The notes beneath the pieces were generated by a model, which was not told the DNA's origin, did not search any database, and was given only the letters and a program-made list of their open reading frames with translations. A DNA stretch of 64,000 nucleotides from Mesoflavibacter zeaxanthinifaciens DSM 18436 (GTDB taxonomy: Bacteria; Bacteroidota; Bacteroidia; Flavobacteriales; Flavobacteriaceae): contig NZ_AULQ01000001.1 of the NCBI RefSeq assembly GCF_000422365.1, positions 434,001 to 498,000 of the forward strand, given 5' to 3'. Both the position numbers and the translations under genes were made by a program. Within the stretch, counting starts at the first letter, position 1, and each line of letters opens with the position of its first letter. This document shows positions 36,444-43,920 of this stretch, in pieces.

Positions 36444-37322
36444 ATGTTATTTACAATACTTATGAAGTTAACTCGCCTATTTTTAAAACCTATAATCGTA
36501 CTAATTTTGGTTAGTATGGTATTACAATCTTGCACAAAAACACAAGAACCAGCAACAAACCAAGTAGTAAAAATAGCTTTAAGAGATGTTGGTCACCAAC
36601 TATTATTAAGTAATCAAGACAGCACAACGGTAGTACCGCCGATACAAGATTTGGGCGATAACCATTACCAATTACAATTTAATACACGGTTAAGCATACA
36701 TCCTGATAGTTTAGTACAGCAAGTAAAAACAAGTTTTAAAAAAGCTAATTTACCTAATAATTATATTACCGAAGTACAGCGTTGTAGCGATAACCAAGTA
36801 GCGTATAGCTACCAAATGAAACAAGATATAGAACAAGGTATTGTACCTTGTGGCGGCAGAGCTTTAAAACAAGATTGCTACACTATAACCGTAGCGTTTT
36901 ATACAATAAAAACCACAACTTCTTTTGGTTATTATACTATACCGTTAGCCTTATTAATTATAGGATTATTATGGTTTATAAAGTTGAGATCTAAACCCAA
37001 AGCAATAAGACAACCTATAAGTACAAATGCTAAAACTATTGGTAGTTATACCTTTTATCCAGAACAAAACAAGCTAATTAAACAGGCTAAAGTAATTACT
37101 TTATCTAAAAAAGAATGCGAGCTTCTTAGCATTTTTATAGCACAACCAAACCAAGTTATTAAACGCGAAACTTTATCTAAACGTGTTTGGGAAGACCATG
37201 GAGTAGTAGTTGGTAGAAGTTTGGATACTTACATCTCTAAACTGCGTAAAAAACTACAAGAAGACCAAAGTATTAAACTAACCAACGTGCATGGTGTTGG
37301 TTATAAATTGGAAGTGGAGTAG
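36444..37322 (+). CDS. Transmembrane winged-helix one-component regulator
   Basis: A 292-residue regulator with the DNA-binding domain at the C-terminus. Residues about 10-29 are a hydrophobic segment ending in VLQSC (Cys at 30), which reads as a lipobox. Residues 31-162 are extracytoplasmic, with three Cys (RCSDN, PCGGR, DCYT). Residues 164-181 are a membrane segment, and 198-292 an OmpR/PhoB-type winged helix with TLSKKECELLSIFIAQPNQV, RETLSKRVWE, SLDTYISKLRKKL and HGVGYKL. This is the reverse of CadC or ToxR layout. An ATG at 36462 is an alternative start. Confidence 0.75.
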   Translation: MLFTILMKLTRLFLKPIIVLILVSMVLQSCTKTQEPATNQVVKIALRDVGHQLLLSNQDSTTVVPPIQDLGDNHYQLQFNTRLSIHPDSLVQQVKTSFKKANLPNNYITEVQRCSDNQVAYSYQMKQDIEQGIVPCGGRALKQDCYTITVAFYTIKTTTSFGYYTIPLALLIIGLLWFIKLRSKPKAIRQPISTNAKTIGSYTFYPEQNKLIKQAKVITLSKKECELLSIFIAQPNQVIKRETLSKRVWEDHGVVVGRSLDTYISKLRKKLQEDQSIKLTNVHGVGYKLEVE

Positions 37323-37353
37323 TTGCTGATTAAAACCTAACCTTTTATCTTTG
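37323..37353 (+). promoter_or_regulatory. Promoter of the phosphoesterase-NTPase gene
   Basis: TTG (37323-37325), 20 bp, TATCTTTG (37346-37353), a match to the TAnnTTTG consensus. It lies right after the regulator's stop, 87 bp before the ATG. An 11-bp sequence repeated in inverse orientation beyond the gene lies in the leader. Confidence 0.5.
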
Positions 37354-37439
37354 TTTTAGGTTATTTTGACGAATTATTCAAAAAATAAACTGTTTTTATT
37401 TTTTAATTATTTAGATTTAAAACTATATAATTAAGAAGA

Positions 37440-40400
37440 ATGATTAGAATATTACACATTACAGATTTACACTTTACAAATAAAATAGGAGGAAGAACAA
37501 AACAACAGAAACTAATTGAAAATTATTTAAATGATTTAGAACAGAATGTAAAAGAGGTTGATTTTGTTATTTTTTCAGGTGATTTAGTTAGTAAAGGCTC
37601 AGAATTTAAAGATTTTGAATTAGCGGGTGAAAATTTTTTATTAAAGACAATAGAATATTTAAATACTAATAAAACTAACTTATTCATATGTCCGGGAAAT
37701 CATGATGTAGATAGAAATAATGTATCAAGATCTGTTGTTAAATATTTAGATGAAGAAGTTAATAACAATGATAAGTTGAATGATTTTTTCAGAAATGATA
37801 ATCCTGATTTAATAGCAAGCCATAAACCACTTTCTAATTATAGAAAATTTGTAAAAAAATATTTTGATTCTAATAATAGTGATGACCATGTTGAATTAAT
37901 GTATTCAATTCATAAAAGAAACACTAAAGAAGGAAAAGTTGGTTTTGTCTGTTTTAATACAGCATGGAGATCAATTGGAATTAATGATGATAATAATCTA
38001 TTATTTCCATTATCTAAAATAGATGAAGCATTAGATATGGTTTTAGATTGTGACATTAAAATAGCAATACATCACCATCCATTAAATGATTTGAAGCCAT
38101 TTAACTTGTATGATTTAGAAGATTTACTTCACAAAAGATTTGATTTTATGTTTAGTGGACATATACATAAAAATAGTGTAAGCATGGACATAACTCAAAA
38201 TGATGGTGTTGTAAAATTTGGTTCCTCTGCAAGTTTGAGTTTTGATAGAGATTCACAAATAGGTTATTCTCTTATTGACATAGATTACGAAGAATTAGAG
38301 TTTAAGGTTAATTTTAGGATGTATGATAAAAAAAATGAGATTTTTTATCCTTTACCTATAAAAAAAGATAAAATACCTACAACTGAGATTAAAAAAGAAC
38401 AGAATAGATTAAGAATAAATATAAGAAATAGGTTTTTAGAGGAGATTGAAAATTCAAAAAGTCTATTTGTAGAAAGTGGAAGTAGCAGCGAAAGTAAAAA
38501 TTTACTTGAATTAAGTACAAATCCAGTTTTAAAAAGTAAATCATTATCTGAAATATTAAATGATGATGAGCAATCACATCCAGATTTTATTTGGTCTGAT
38601 TTCTTTAAGTTTGATAAGGATTACATAATATTTGGAAAGGATAAATGTGGTAAAACAATTTTATTAAAAAAAATAGAGTTAGAATTACTTAAAGACTTTT
38701 CAAGACATGATTATATGCCATACTATATAGATTTAAAATCATGGAATATATCTAATCAAATATTTAATTTTGAAAAAGAGTTTGCAAAATATTATTATAT
38801 AAATCAAACAGTTGCAAAAAAGTTATTAGAAGAAAAAAAAATTGTTTTACTAATAGATAACTTTCATGTTAATGATAAAGCTATTAAGGATAAAATTGAA
38901 AAACAAGTAACTAATCATGATAATTTTAAATTAGTTTTATGTTCTACAACAGGACTTTTAAACACTTTAGATAATACTAGATTCGATGGTAGAGATTTAA
39001 ATAAACTATATTTTCATAGACTACGTAAAATCCACATAAAAGAATTAACTAAGAAAAACTATAACTTACCAAAAGACAAAGAAGAGCAAATAGTAGACAA
39101 AATAAATAGCATATTTAAAAAACTCTCTATTCCATTTAATTATTGGACCGTTTCAATTTTTCTATGGGTTTTTAATAAGGATGCTAATAATAATTTGCAT
39201 AACGATGTTGATTTAATAAATTTATATATAGAAAAGTTATTGGAAAAAGAACAGCTTACTGTTACTGCATCAACATTTACTTATAATAACTATAAAAAAC
39301 TATTAGCAAATCTTGCTTACTTTTTGTTGGTTGACCATCGTATAACATCCCATTATGCAAAATACTCTCAAATAATTGATTTTATCCAAAAACAATTAGA
39401 TAAAAACCCAAGAAAAAGTACAAATCCTAAAGAAATATTTGAATATCTAGATGGCAAAGGTCTTTTAAGAAAAAGAGAGCCAGATATGTATTCATTTAGA
39501 TTAAATGGTGTTTTCGAATATTTTATAGCTTATTATATGACTTTAGATGACTCATTTTTAAATAAGTCATTAAATGATAAAAATTATTATTTATCATTTG
39601 CTAATGAATTTGAACTATTTGCTGGGTTTAAAAGAGATAATATTGACTTTTTAAATAAAATTTATTCAATAACTAAAGCTAATTTTAATCAATTAAATGA
39701 GCTCTACAATATTAAAGAGAACTCTATTGACAGTTTATTGATAAGTAAAGTGCATGAAGCAGATCAATTAGGTAAATTAATTGAAAAATATTCAAATAAA
39801 TTAAAAGAAGGTTTAAGTGAAGCACAACAAGATGAAATAGAGGAGCAGATGATTAAAGAGATGAGGATTGATGAATCACATAGTGAAGTAAAAATGAAGA
39901 CTTCAAAATCATTTAGTGACACTGCTGAAAGGTTAGAAGAAACCCTTAAAATATTAGGTAAAGTTTATAGAAATATTGATGATATTGATGATTCTGACTT
40001 AGTTTATGAAATTTTCGATTATATTATCAATAATGCATGTTTATGGAGTTACAAATTATTAGATGAATTTGGAGAAATGGATATGTCAAAAATTCTTAAA
40101 GAAGGAGTTAAAGGAGAAGCACAAGCTTTATTAAAACTTATTTCAAGTGTTATTCCAACTATTGTTCAAGTTAGATTATATGATATGATTGGTCATGTTA
40201 ATCTAGAAGAAATAATTTTAAATAGACTTATTGAGGCTAAAAGTGATTCAAAAAATAACCAATTTAAAATTTTTATTTATTCATTTTTATTATTAGATAT
40301 TAATTATAATGGACATAAAAGAATTTTAGAAGAAGTTATTCCCTTAATTAAAATTCCTATCATTAAATATTCTTTTATTTTAAAGTTGAACTATTATCTT

Positions 40401-40538
40401 GGTTTTAAAAACACTTTAACTAATGAAGATAAAAGGTTTTTAAAGAATAAAATTCAAAGTCAATATTTAAAATTTAACAATAGAATTGATGTTGGAGATG
40501 TTCAAAAAAAGTTATCTAAAAATAATAAGCCTCAATAA
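37440..40538 (+). CDS. Calcineurin-like phosphoesterase fused to STAND/NACHT-like NTPase, candidate conflict protein
   Basis: A 1032-residue multidomain protein. Residues 1-290 form a calcineurin-like metallophosphoesterase with all metal ligands: D9 and H11 in HITDLHF, D48 in FSGDLVS, N87-H88 in PGNHDVD, the HHHP at 211-214, and H241/H243 in GHIHKN. After a linker, residues about 385-600 are a P-loop NTPase: Walker A GKDKCGKT (399-406), Walker B KIVLLIDNF with D473, and a sensor-like KLVLCSTTG at 497-505. The remaining 430 residues are helical, with a charged coiled stretch at about 780-840, and could be a sensor. There is no signal peptide or membrane segment. The gene is visibly more AT-rich than its neighbours and stands alone. 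The family is not named with certainty. Confidence 0.75.
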   Translation: MIRILHITDLHFTNKIGGRTKQQKLIENYLNDLEQNVKEVDFVIFSGDLVSKGSEFKDFELAGENFLLKTIEYLNTNKTNLFICPGNHDVDRNNVSRSVVKYLDEEVNNNDKLNDFFRNDNPDLIASHKPLSNYRKFVKKYFDSNNSDDHVELMYSIHKRNTKEGKVGFVCFNTAWRSIGINDDNNLLFPLSKIDEALDMVLDCDIKIAIHHHPLNDLKPFNLYDLEDLLHKRFDFMFSGHIHKNSVSMDITQNDGVVKFGSSASLSFDRDSQIGYSLIDIDYEELEFKVNFRMYDKKNEIFYPLPIKKDKIPTTEIKKEQNRLRINIRNRFLEEIENSKSLFVESGSSSESKNLLELSTNPVLKSKSLSEILNDDEQSHPDFIWSDFFKFDKDYIIFGKDKCGKTILLKKIELELLKDFSRHDYMPYYIDLKSWNISNQIFNFEKEFAKYYYINQTVAKKLLEEKKIVLLIDNFHVNDKAIKDKIEKQVTNHDNFKLVLCSTTGLLNTLDNTRFDGRDLNKLYFHRLRKIHIKELTKKNYNLPKDKEEQIVDKINSIFKKLSIPFNYWTVSIFLWVFNKDANNNLHNDVDLINLYIEKLLEKEQLTVTASTFTYNNYKKLLANLAYFLLVDHRITSHYAKYSQIIDFIQKQLDKNPRKSTNPKEIFEYLDGKGLLRKREPDMYSFRLNGVFEYFIAYYMTLDDSFLNKSLNDKNYYLSFANEFELFAGFKRDNIDFLNKIYSITKANFNQLNELYNIKENSIDSLLISKVHEADQLGKLIEKYSNKLKEGLSEAQQDEIEEQMIKEMRIDESHSEVKMKTSKSFSDTAERLEETLKILGKVYRNIDDIDDSDLVYEIFDYIINNACLWSYKLLDEFGEMDMSKILKEGVKGEAQALLKLISSVIPTIVQVRLYDMIGHVNLEEIILNRLIEAKSDSKNNQFKIFIYSFLLLDINYNGHKRILEEVIPLIKIPIIKYSFILKLNYYLGFKNTLTNEDKRFLKNKIQSQYLKFNNRIDVGDVQKKLSKNNKPQ

Positions 40539-40540
40539 AA

Positions 40541-40572
40541 TTCGTCAAACCAATATAAGAGCCATACCTTTG
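40541..40572 (+). promoter_or_regulatory. Promoter of the FKBP gene
   Basis: TACCTTTG (40565-40572) is an exact -7 match 29 bp before the ATG, and TTCG (40541-40544) lies 20 bp upstream in the -33 place. It overlaps the downstream copy of the 11-bp inverted repeat. Confidence 0.45.
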
Positions 40573-40601
40573 CAACTATTTACAAATTATAAACAAAAAT
40601 T

Positions 40602-41030
40602 ATGAGTAAAGTAAAAGCAAACGATACTGTAAAAGTACATTACACAGGTAAATTAACCAATGGACAAGTGTTTGATACATCTGCAGAAAGAGAACCGTTA
40701 CAAGCACAATTAGGACAAGGACAATTAATACCTGGTTTTGAAAACGCTTTAATTGATATGGCAGTTAACGAAAAGAAAACTGTAACAATAGCCAAAGCAG
40801 ATGCTTACGGAGATGTGCGTACAGAATTGTTTCAAAAAGTAGCAAAAGAAGAATTACCAAAAGAAATTACTCCAGAAGTTGGCATGGGCTTAGTTGCATC
40901 TGCACCAGATGGATCACAACAACAATTACGTGTAGCAGAAGTTAATGAAGATCATATTGTTATAGATGCTAATCATCCGTTAGCTGGTCAAGATTTAATC
41001 TTTGATTTAGAAGTAGTTGGAATAAACTAA
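40602..41030 (+). CDS. FKBP-type peptidyl-prolyl isomerase (SlyD-like)
   Basis: A 142-residue prolyl isomerase. It has VKVHYTGKLTNGQVFDTS at the FKBP start and GQGQLIPGFENALIDMAVNEKK, then an inserted flap domain and the closing DANHPLAGQDLIFDLEVV, the mark of SlyD-like members. It lacks the His-rich metal-binding tail of E. coli SlyD. It acts in the cytoplasm in folding. It stands between the phosphoesterase-NTPase gene and a large repeat-filled gap. Confidence 0.92.
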   Translation: MSKVKANDTVKVHYTGKLTNGQVFDTSAEREPLQAQLGQGQLIPGFENALIDMAVNEKKTVTIAKADAYGDVRTELFQKVAKEELPKEITPEVGMGLVASAPDGSQQQLRVAEVNEDHIVIDANHPLAGQDLIFDLEVVGIN

Positions 41031-41040
41031 TATATTTTTA

Positions 41041-41188
41041 GTCATTTCGAACGCAGTGAGAAATCACATAATAAAAGAATCTATCAACAATTAGATTTAT
41101 AATGAATTACGCTTTAGAACATTCTAAAGCGTTTTTTTATGATAAAATTTCTCTAAAAAAATAAATTCTGTATCTAGTGCGAAATGAC
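41041..41188 (+). repeat. Compound palindromic element A in the non-coding gap
   Basis: GTCATTTCG (41041-41049) and CGAAATGAC (41180-41188) are an inverted pair 148 bp apart from end to end. Between them lies a terminator hairpin. It is one of two similar elements in this gap (41031-41758), which holds no gene. Confidence 0.65.
41109..41138 (+). terminator. Terminator, probably of the FKBP gene
   Basis: ACGCTTTAGA and TCTAAAGCGT close a 4-nt loop, followed by seven T. It sits inside element A, about 80 bp after the FKBP stop. Confidence 0.75.
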
Positions 41189-41363
41189 AAATAATAATTA
41201 TGTAAAATAGAATTAATATAAAAAATGATTTGTTATAATTAATCCTTTAAATTACTATTTTTTCTAATCGCTGAGAATTGCGTATTTAAAAATTTATTGT
41301 CATTTATACAGAATATTAAAATTATGAGAATTATGAAATATGACCATTTTTATGGTTTTTAAA

Positions 41364-41482
41364 GTCATTTCGAACAACGTGAGAAATCACATTATTTCTA
41401 AAATTAAATTTTATGATAGTTTCACTGATTAGTTGATTTATTATATTTTGAGATATAGATTCCGCATTAAGTGCGGAATGAC
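41364..41482 (+). repeat. Compound palindromic element B in the non-coding gap
   Basis: GTCATTTCG (41364-41372) is answered by GGAATGAC (41475-41482) at the other end. The right end also holds a perfect hairpin, ATTCCGCA / TGCGGAAT (41459-41479). It resembles the his-operon units. Confidence 0.65.
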
Positions 41483-41530
41483 AATTATATTTATTTTGGA
41501 TTGAAAATATTTAGCTTTAATAATCATTTA

Positions 41531-41557
41531 CGATATAAGTCTAAAGACATTATATCG
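41531..41557. repeat. Strong isolated hairpin
   Basis: CGATATAA and TTATATCG enclose GTCTAAAGAC, giving an almost perfect 12-bp stem with a 2-nt loop and one extra A. No T-run follows, so it is not a usual terminator. Confidence 0.6.
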
Positions 41558-41675
41558 ATGACTATGTAAAATAGCACTTCGTGTTATTACGCTAACTATT
41601 ATAATTGTTCTATAATTTATATTATGTAAAATAGAGACTTATTGATTGTACTCTATAATTATAATATATAAGAAT

Positions 41676-41708
41676 TAAAAAACGCCTAGATTACCTCTAA
41701 GCGTTTTT
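41676..41708 (-). terminator. Terminator of the Old Yellow Enzyme gene
   Basis: AAAACGC-x-TAGA pairs with TCTA-x-GCGTTTT with one mismatch, flanked by A and T runs, 50 bp beyond the stop. Confidence 0.65.
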
Positions 41709-41758
41709 AAACTAATTAATCTAAACTATTAATCGTATATACTCTAAGGGATTCACTT

Positions 41759-42823
41759 TTAATAATCTGTATAACCTTCTTTTCCTGGTGTGTAAAACGT
41801 ATCAGGATTTGGGTCTTGTAATTCTTTATGATCTTTAAATCTTTCAACTAAATCTGGATTAGATATAAATGGTCTACCAACGTAAACTAAATCCATACCT
41901 TCATCTAAAACTTTTTGAGCATCTGCTTCACTAGCAATGCCACCACCTGAAATTACAGTACCTGCAAAACTTCCTTTAATGGTTGCTTTAATATCTGTTT
42001 TAAATTCTGGTGCGCCCATTGCTGTATGATCTACAATATGTATGTAAGCTATATCTAGTTTTTTAAGCTCTAAAGCCAAATAGTTGTATAGCTCTACTAA
42101 ATCGTCATAATCATACTGTACGTCTCCGTTTACACCGTATGGTGATAAACGAATTCCTACTTTATCACTACCAATAGCTGCGACAACTTTTTGTGTAGTT
42201 TCTAGCACAAAACGAGCTCTGTTTTCAAAATTTCCACCGTAATTATCATCTCTAACGTTTGATTTTGGATTTAAAAACTGCTCTAATAAATAGCCATTTG
42301 CAGCGTGTAATTCGATACCATCAATTCCTGCATCTATTAATTTTTTAGCGCTATTAACAAATTCGTTTTGGGTGCTTTCTATATCTTTTAATGTCATTGC
42401 TCTTGGTGTAGTATGTGGCAACATTCCTTTTGTATCGGTATACATTTCGCCATCAGCTTTTATTGCACTTGCAGATAAAACTTCTCCACCATCAGGAATA
42501 TTTTCATCTACAGCCATTCTTCCACAATGCATAAGTTGTACAAAAATTTTACCATCATTTTTATGTACTCCTTTTGCTATTTGTTTCCAGCCTTCAATTT
42601 GTGCTGGGCTAAAAGCGCCAGGAATACGCGCATAACCAAGCCCGTTAACTGAAGGAGAAGTTCCTTCACTTATAATTAATCCTGCTCCTGCTCTTTGACT
42701 GTAATATTCTGTCATTAAATCATTTGGAATATTATCTATTGCTCTGCAACGCGTCATCGGAGCCATTACTATTCTATTTTTAAGCGTTATGTTTTTTAAA
42801 TTGTAATCGTTATATAAAGTCAT
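41759..42823 (-). CDS. Old Yellow Enzyme family alkene reductase
   Basis: A 354-residue FMN-dependent TIM-barrel reductase of the NemA/OYE family, reducing activated alkenes and nitro compounds with NADPH. It has KNRIVMAPMTRCRA, the His-Ala-Ala-Asn substrate motif in ELHAANGYLLEQFLNP, FENRARFVLE, GIRLSPYG, and the phosphate loop VISGGGI and YVGRPFISNPDLV. Physiological substrates are unknown; such genes are often induced by electrophiles. A 15-bp palindrome lies 31 bp upstream and may be its operator. It is a single-gene unit. Confidence 0.93.
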   Translation of the reverse strand: MTLYNDYNLKNITLKNRIVMAPMTRCRAIDNIPNDLMTEYYSQRAGAGLIISEGTSPSVNGLGYARIPGAFSPAQIEGWKQIAKGVHKNDGKIFVQLMHCGRMAVDENIPDGGEVLSASAIKADGEMYTDTKGMLPHTTPRAMTLKDIESTQNEFVNSAKKLIDAGIDGIELHAANGYLLEQFLNPKSNVRDDNYGGNFENRARFVLETTQKVVAAIGSDKVGIRLSPYGVNGDVQYDYDDLVELYNYLALELKKLDIAYIHIVDHTAMGAPEFKTDIKATIKGSFAGTVISGGGIASEADAQKVLDEGMDLVYVGRPFISNPDLVERFKDHKELQDPNPDTFYTPGKEGYTDY

Positions 42824-42853
42824 GTTTTAAATTTTTATTAAAAATAAATACCA

Positions 42854-42868
42854 TGGAAAATATTTCCA
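42854..42868. promoter_or_regulatory. Palindrome upstream of the Old Yellow Enzyme gene
   Basis: TGGAAAATATTTCCA has 6-bp arms around ATA, 31 bp before the start codon. This is a fit place for an operator of a TetR/MarR-type repressor. Confidence 0.3.
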
Positions 42869-42952
42869 AGTGATTTAACTTAATTTTATAAGTGTTTTAC
42901 ATATGTATATATTGAAAGCTTGAGTGTTTAAATTAGTTTAATGACATATACA

Positions 42953-43384
42953 TTAATTAATGATTTGTCCATTTTCTCTAAATTCTACATCTTTATTTTT
43001 ACCTTTTTGTTTAAATTCTACATCATAAAAAATACCTTTTGTTGCACTTTGCACATATTCTACTTCTGTTATATCTTCATCTTTAAACTTGCTATTAATT
43101 ACTTGTTTAATTGCTTTGGGTAGATCTTCTTTATTAATGCTTAATTCTGTTTCAATCCAATTTCCTTTAGGCGAAAAATCTGCGCGGTATTTTTTTCCAT
43201 CTTTTTTGAAATGTGCCTCAAAATTTCCATGTGAATCTTTTTCCCAATTCGGATTTTTTTCACTTGGATACTTATTTTTAAAAGCTGTCTTTACGGTTTT
43301 AGGCACTTGCCCATTTACTGTGTTATTACAACTTATAAATAAAATGACTAGTAAAAGCAAACTTGATGTTTTAAGTAACTTCAT
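42953..43384 (-). CDS. PepSY-like lipoprotein
   Basis: A 143-residue protein with a lipobox (LLVILFISC, Cys at about residue 19) and a PepSY-like/DUF2874 repeat: VPKTVKTAFKNKYPSEKNPNWEKD, then the matching half LPKAIKQVINSKFKDEDITEVEYV. Such proteins resemble beta-lactamase-inhibitor folds and sit in the periplasm. The ligand is unknown. It starts 5 bp after the stop of the next gene on the strand, so it is the second gene of a pair. Confidence 0.75.
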   Translation of the reverse strand: MKLLKTSSLLLLVILFISCNNTVNGQVPKTVKTAFKNKYPSEKNPNWEKDSHGNFEAHFKKDGKKYRADFSPKGNWIETELSINKEDLPKAIKQVINSKFKDEDITEVEYVQSATKGIFYDVEFKQKGKNKDVEFRENGQIIN

Positions 43385-43389
43385 AATTT

Positions 43390-43755
43390 TTATTTTTTAT
43401 TAATGGTTTCTAATGGCTGAATATCATCTTTAATCTGCTTATAAACATCTAATTGAATTGATGTTAAAATATCTGCCATTTCTGCAGTTTCTTCACGCTG
43501 CATATTGTATAATTTGGCTAATTTGGTTTTTCCTGTGAAGTTATTTTCTATTTTATTTCTTGTTATTAAAAACTCCTCTACTTTCTTTTCAAACAGCATA
43601 AATTGTTTGGTGGACATTTCTAATTGTTTGTCGTATGCTTTAGCAATTTCTGTAGCTCTTTTATCTAATTTTTCAGAATGTTTTTGAGTGAAAGTATCTT
43701 GTGCAAAAATTGATGTGGTAATTAAAAATGCTAAAATGGTAAGTATCTTTTTCAT
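43390..43755 (-). CDS. Secreted helical protein
   Basis: A 121-residue protein with a signal peptide (ILTILAFLITTSIFAQ, cut after FAQ) and a mature part predicted as long helices rich in Lys, Glu and Gln (LDKRATEIAKAYDKQLEMST). It has no known motif. It is the first gene of a two-gene unit with the PepSY-like lipoprotein, and a shared role in the envelope is likely but unproven. Confidence 0.65.
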   Translation of the reverse strand: MKKILTILAFLITTSIFAQDTFTQKHSEKLDKRATEIAKAYDKQLEMSTKQFMLFEKKVEEFLITRNKIENNFTGKTKLAKLYNMQREETAEMADILTSIQLDVYKQIKDDIQPLETINKK

Positions 43756-43873
43756 AACTGTAATTTTTTGGTTTACAATAATATACTTTGATTTAAAGGC
43801 ATTGTCAAATCATTTAAGCAAACTTTAATATTTAACTATAAAGGTTTAACAGTTATTAATATTTAGAAATAAA

Positions 43874-43903
43874 AAAAAGGCGCAACCTAAGTTGCGCCTT
43901 TTT
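43874..43903 (-). terminator. Terminator of the M16 peptidase gene
   Basis: AAAAAGGCGCAAC and GTTGCGCCTTTTT close a 4-nt loop, 18 bp beyond the stop of the leftward peptidase gene. Confidence 0.85.
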
Positions 43904-43920
43904 ACTAATATATTTTATGT

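Larger units (their letters stand above)
41199..41634 (+). repeat. Three direct copies of TATGTAAAATAG
   Basis: The 12-mer occurs at 41199-41210, 41563-41574 and 41623-41634 in the same orientation within the gene-free gap. No coding role is apparent. Confidence 0.6.
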
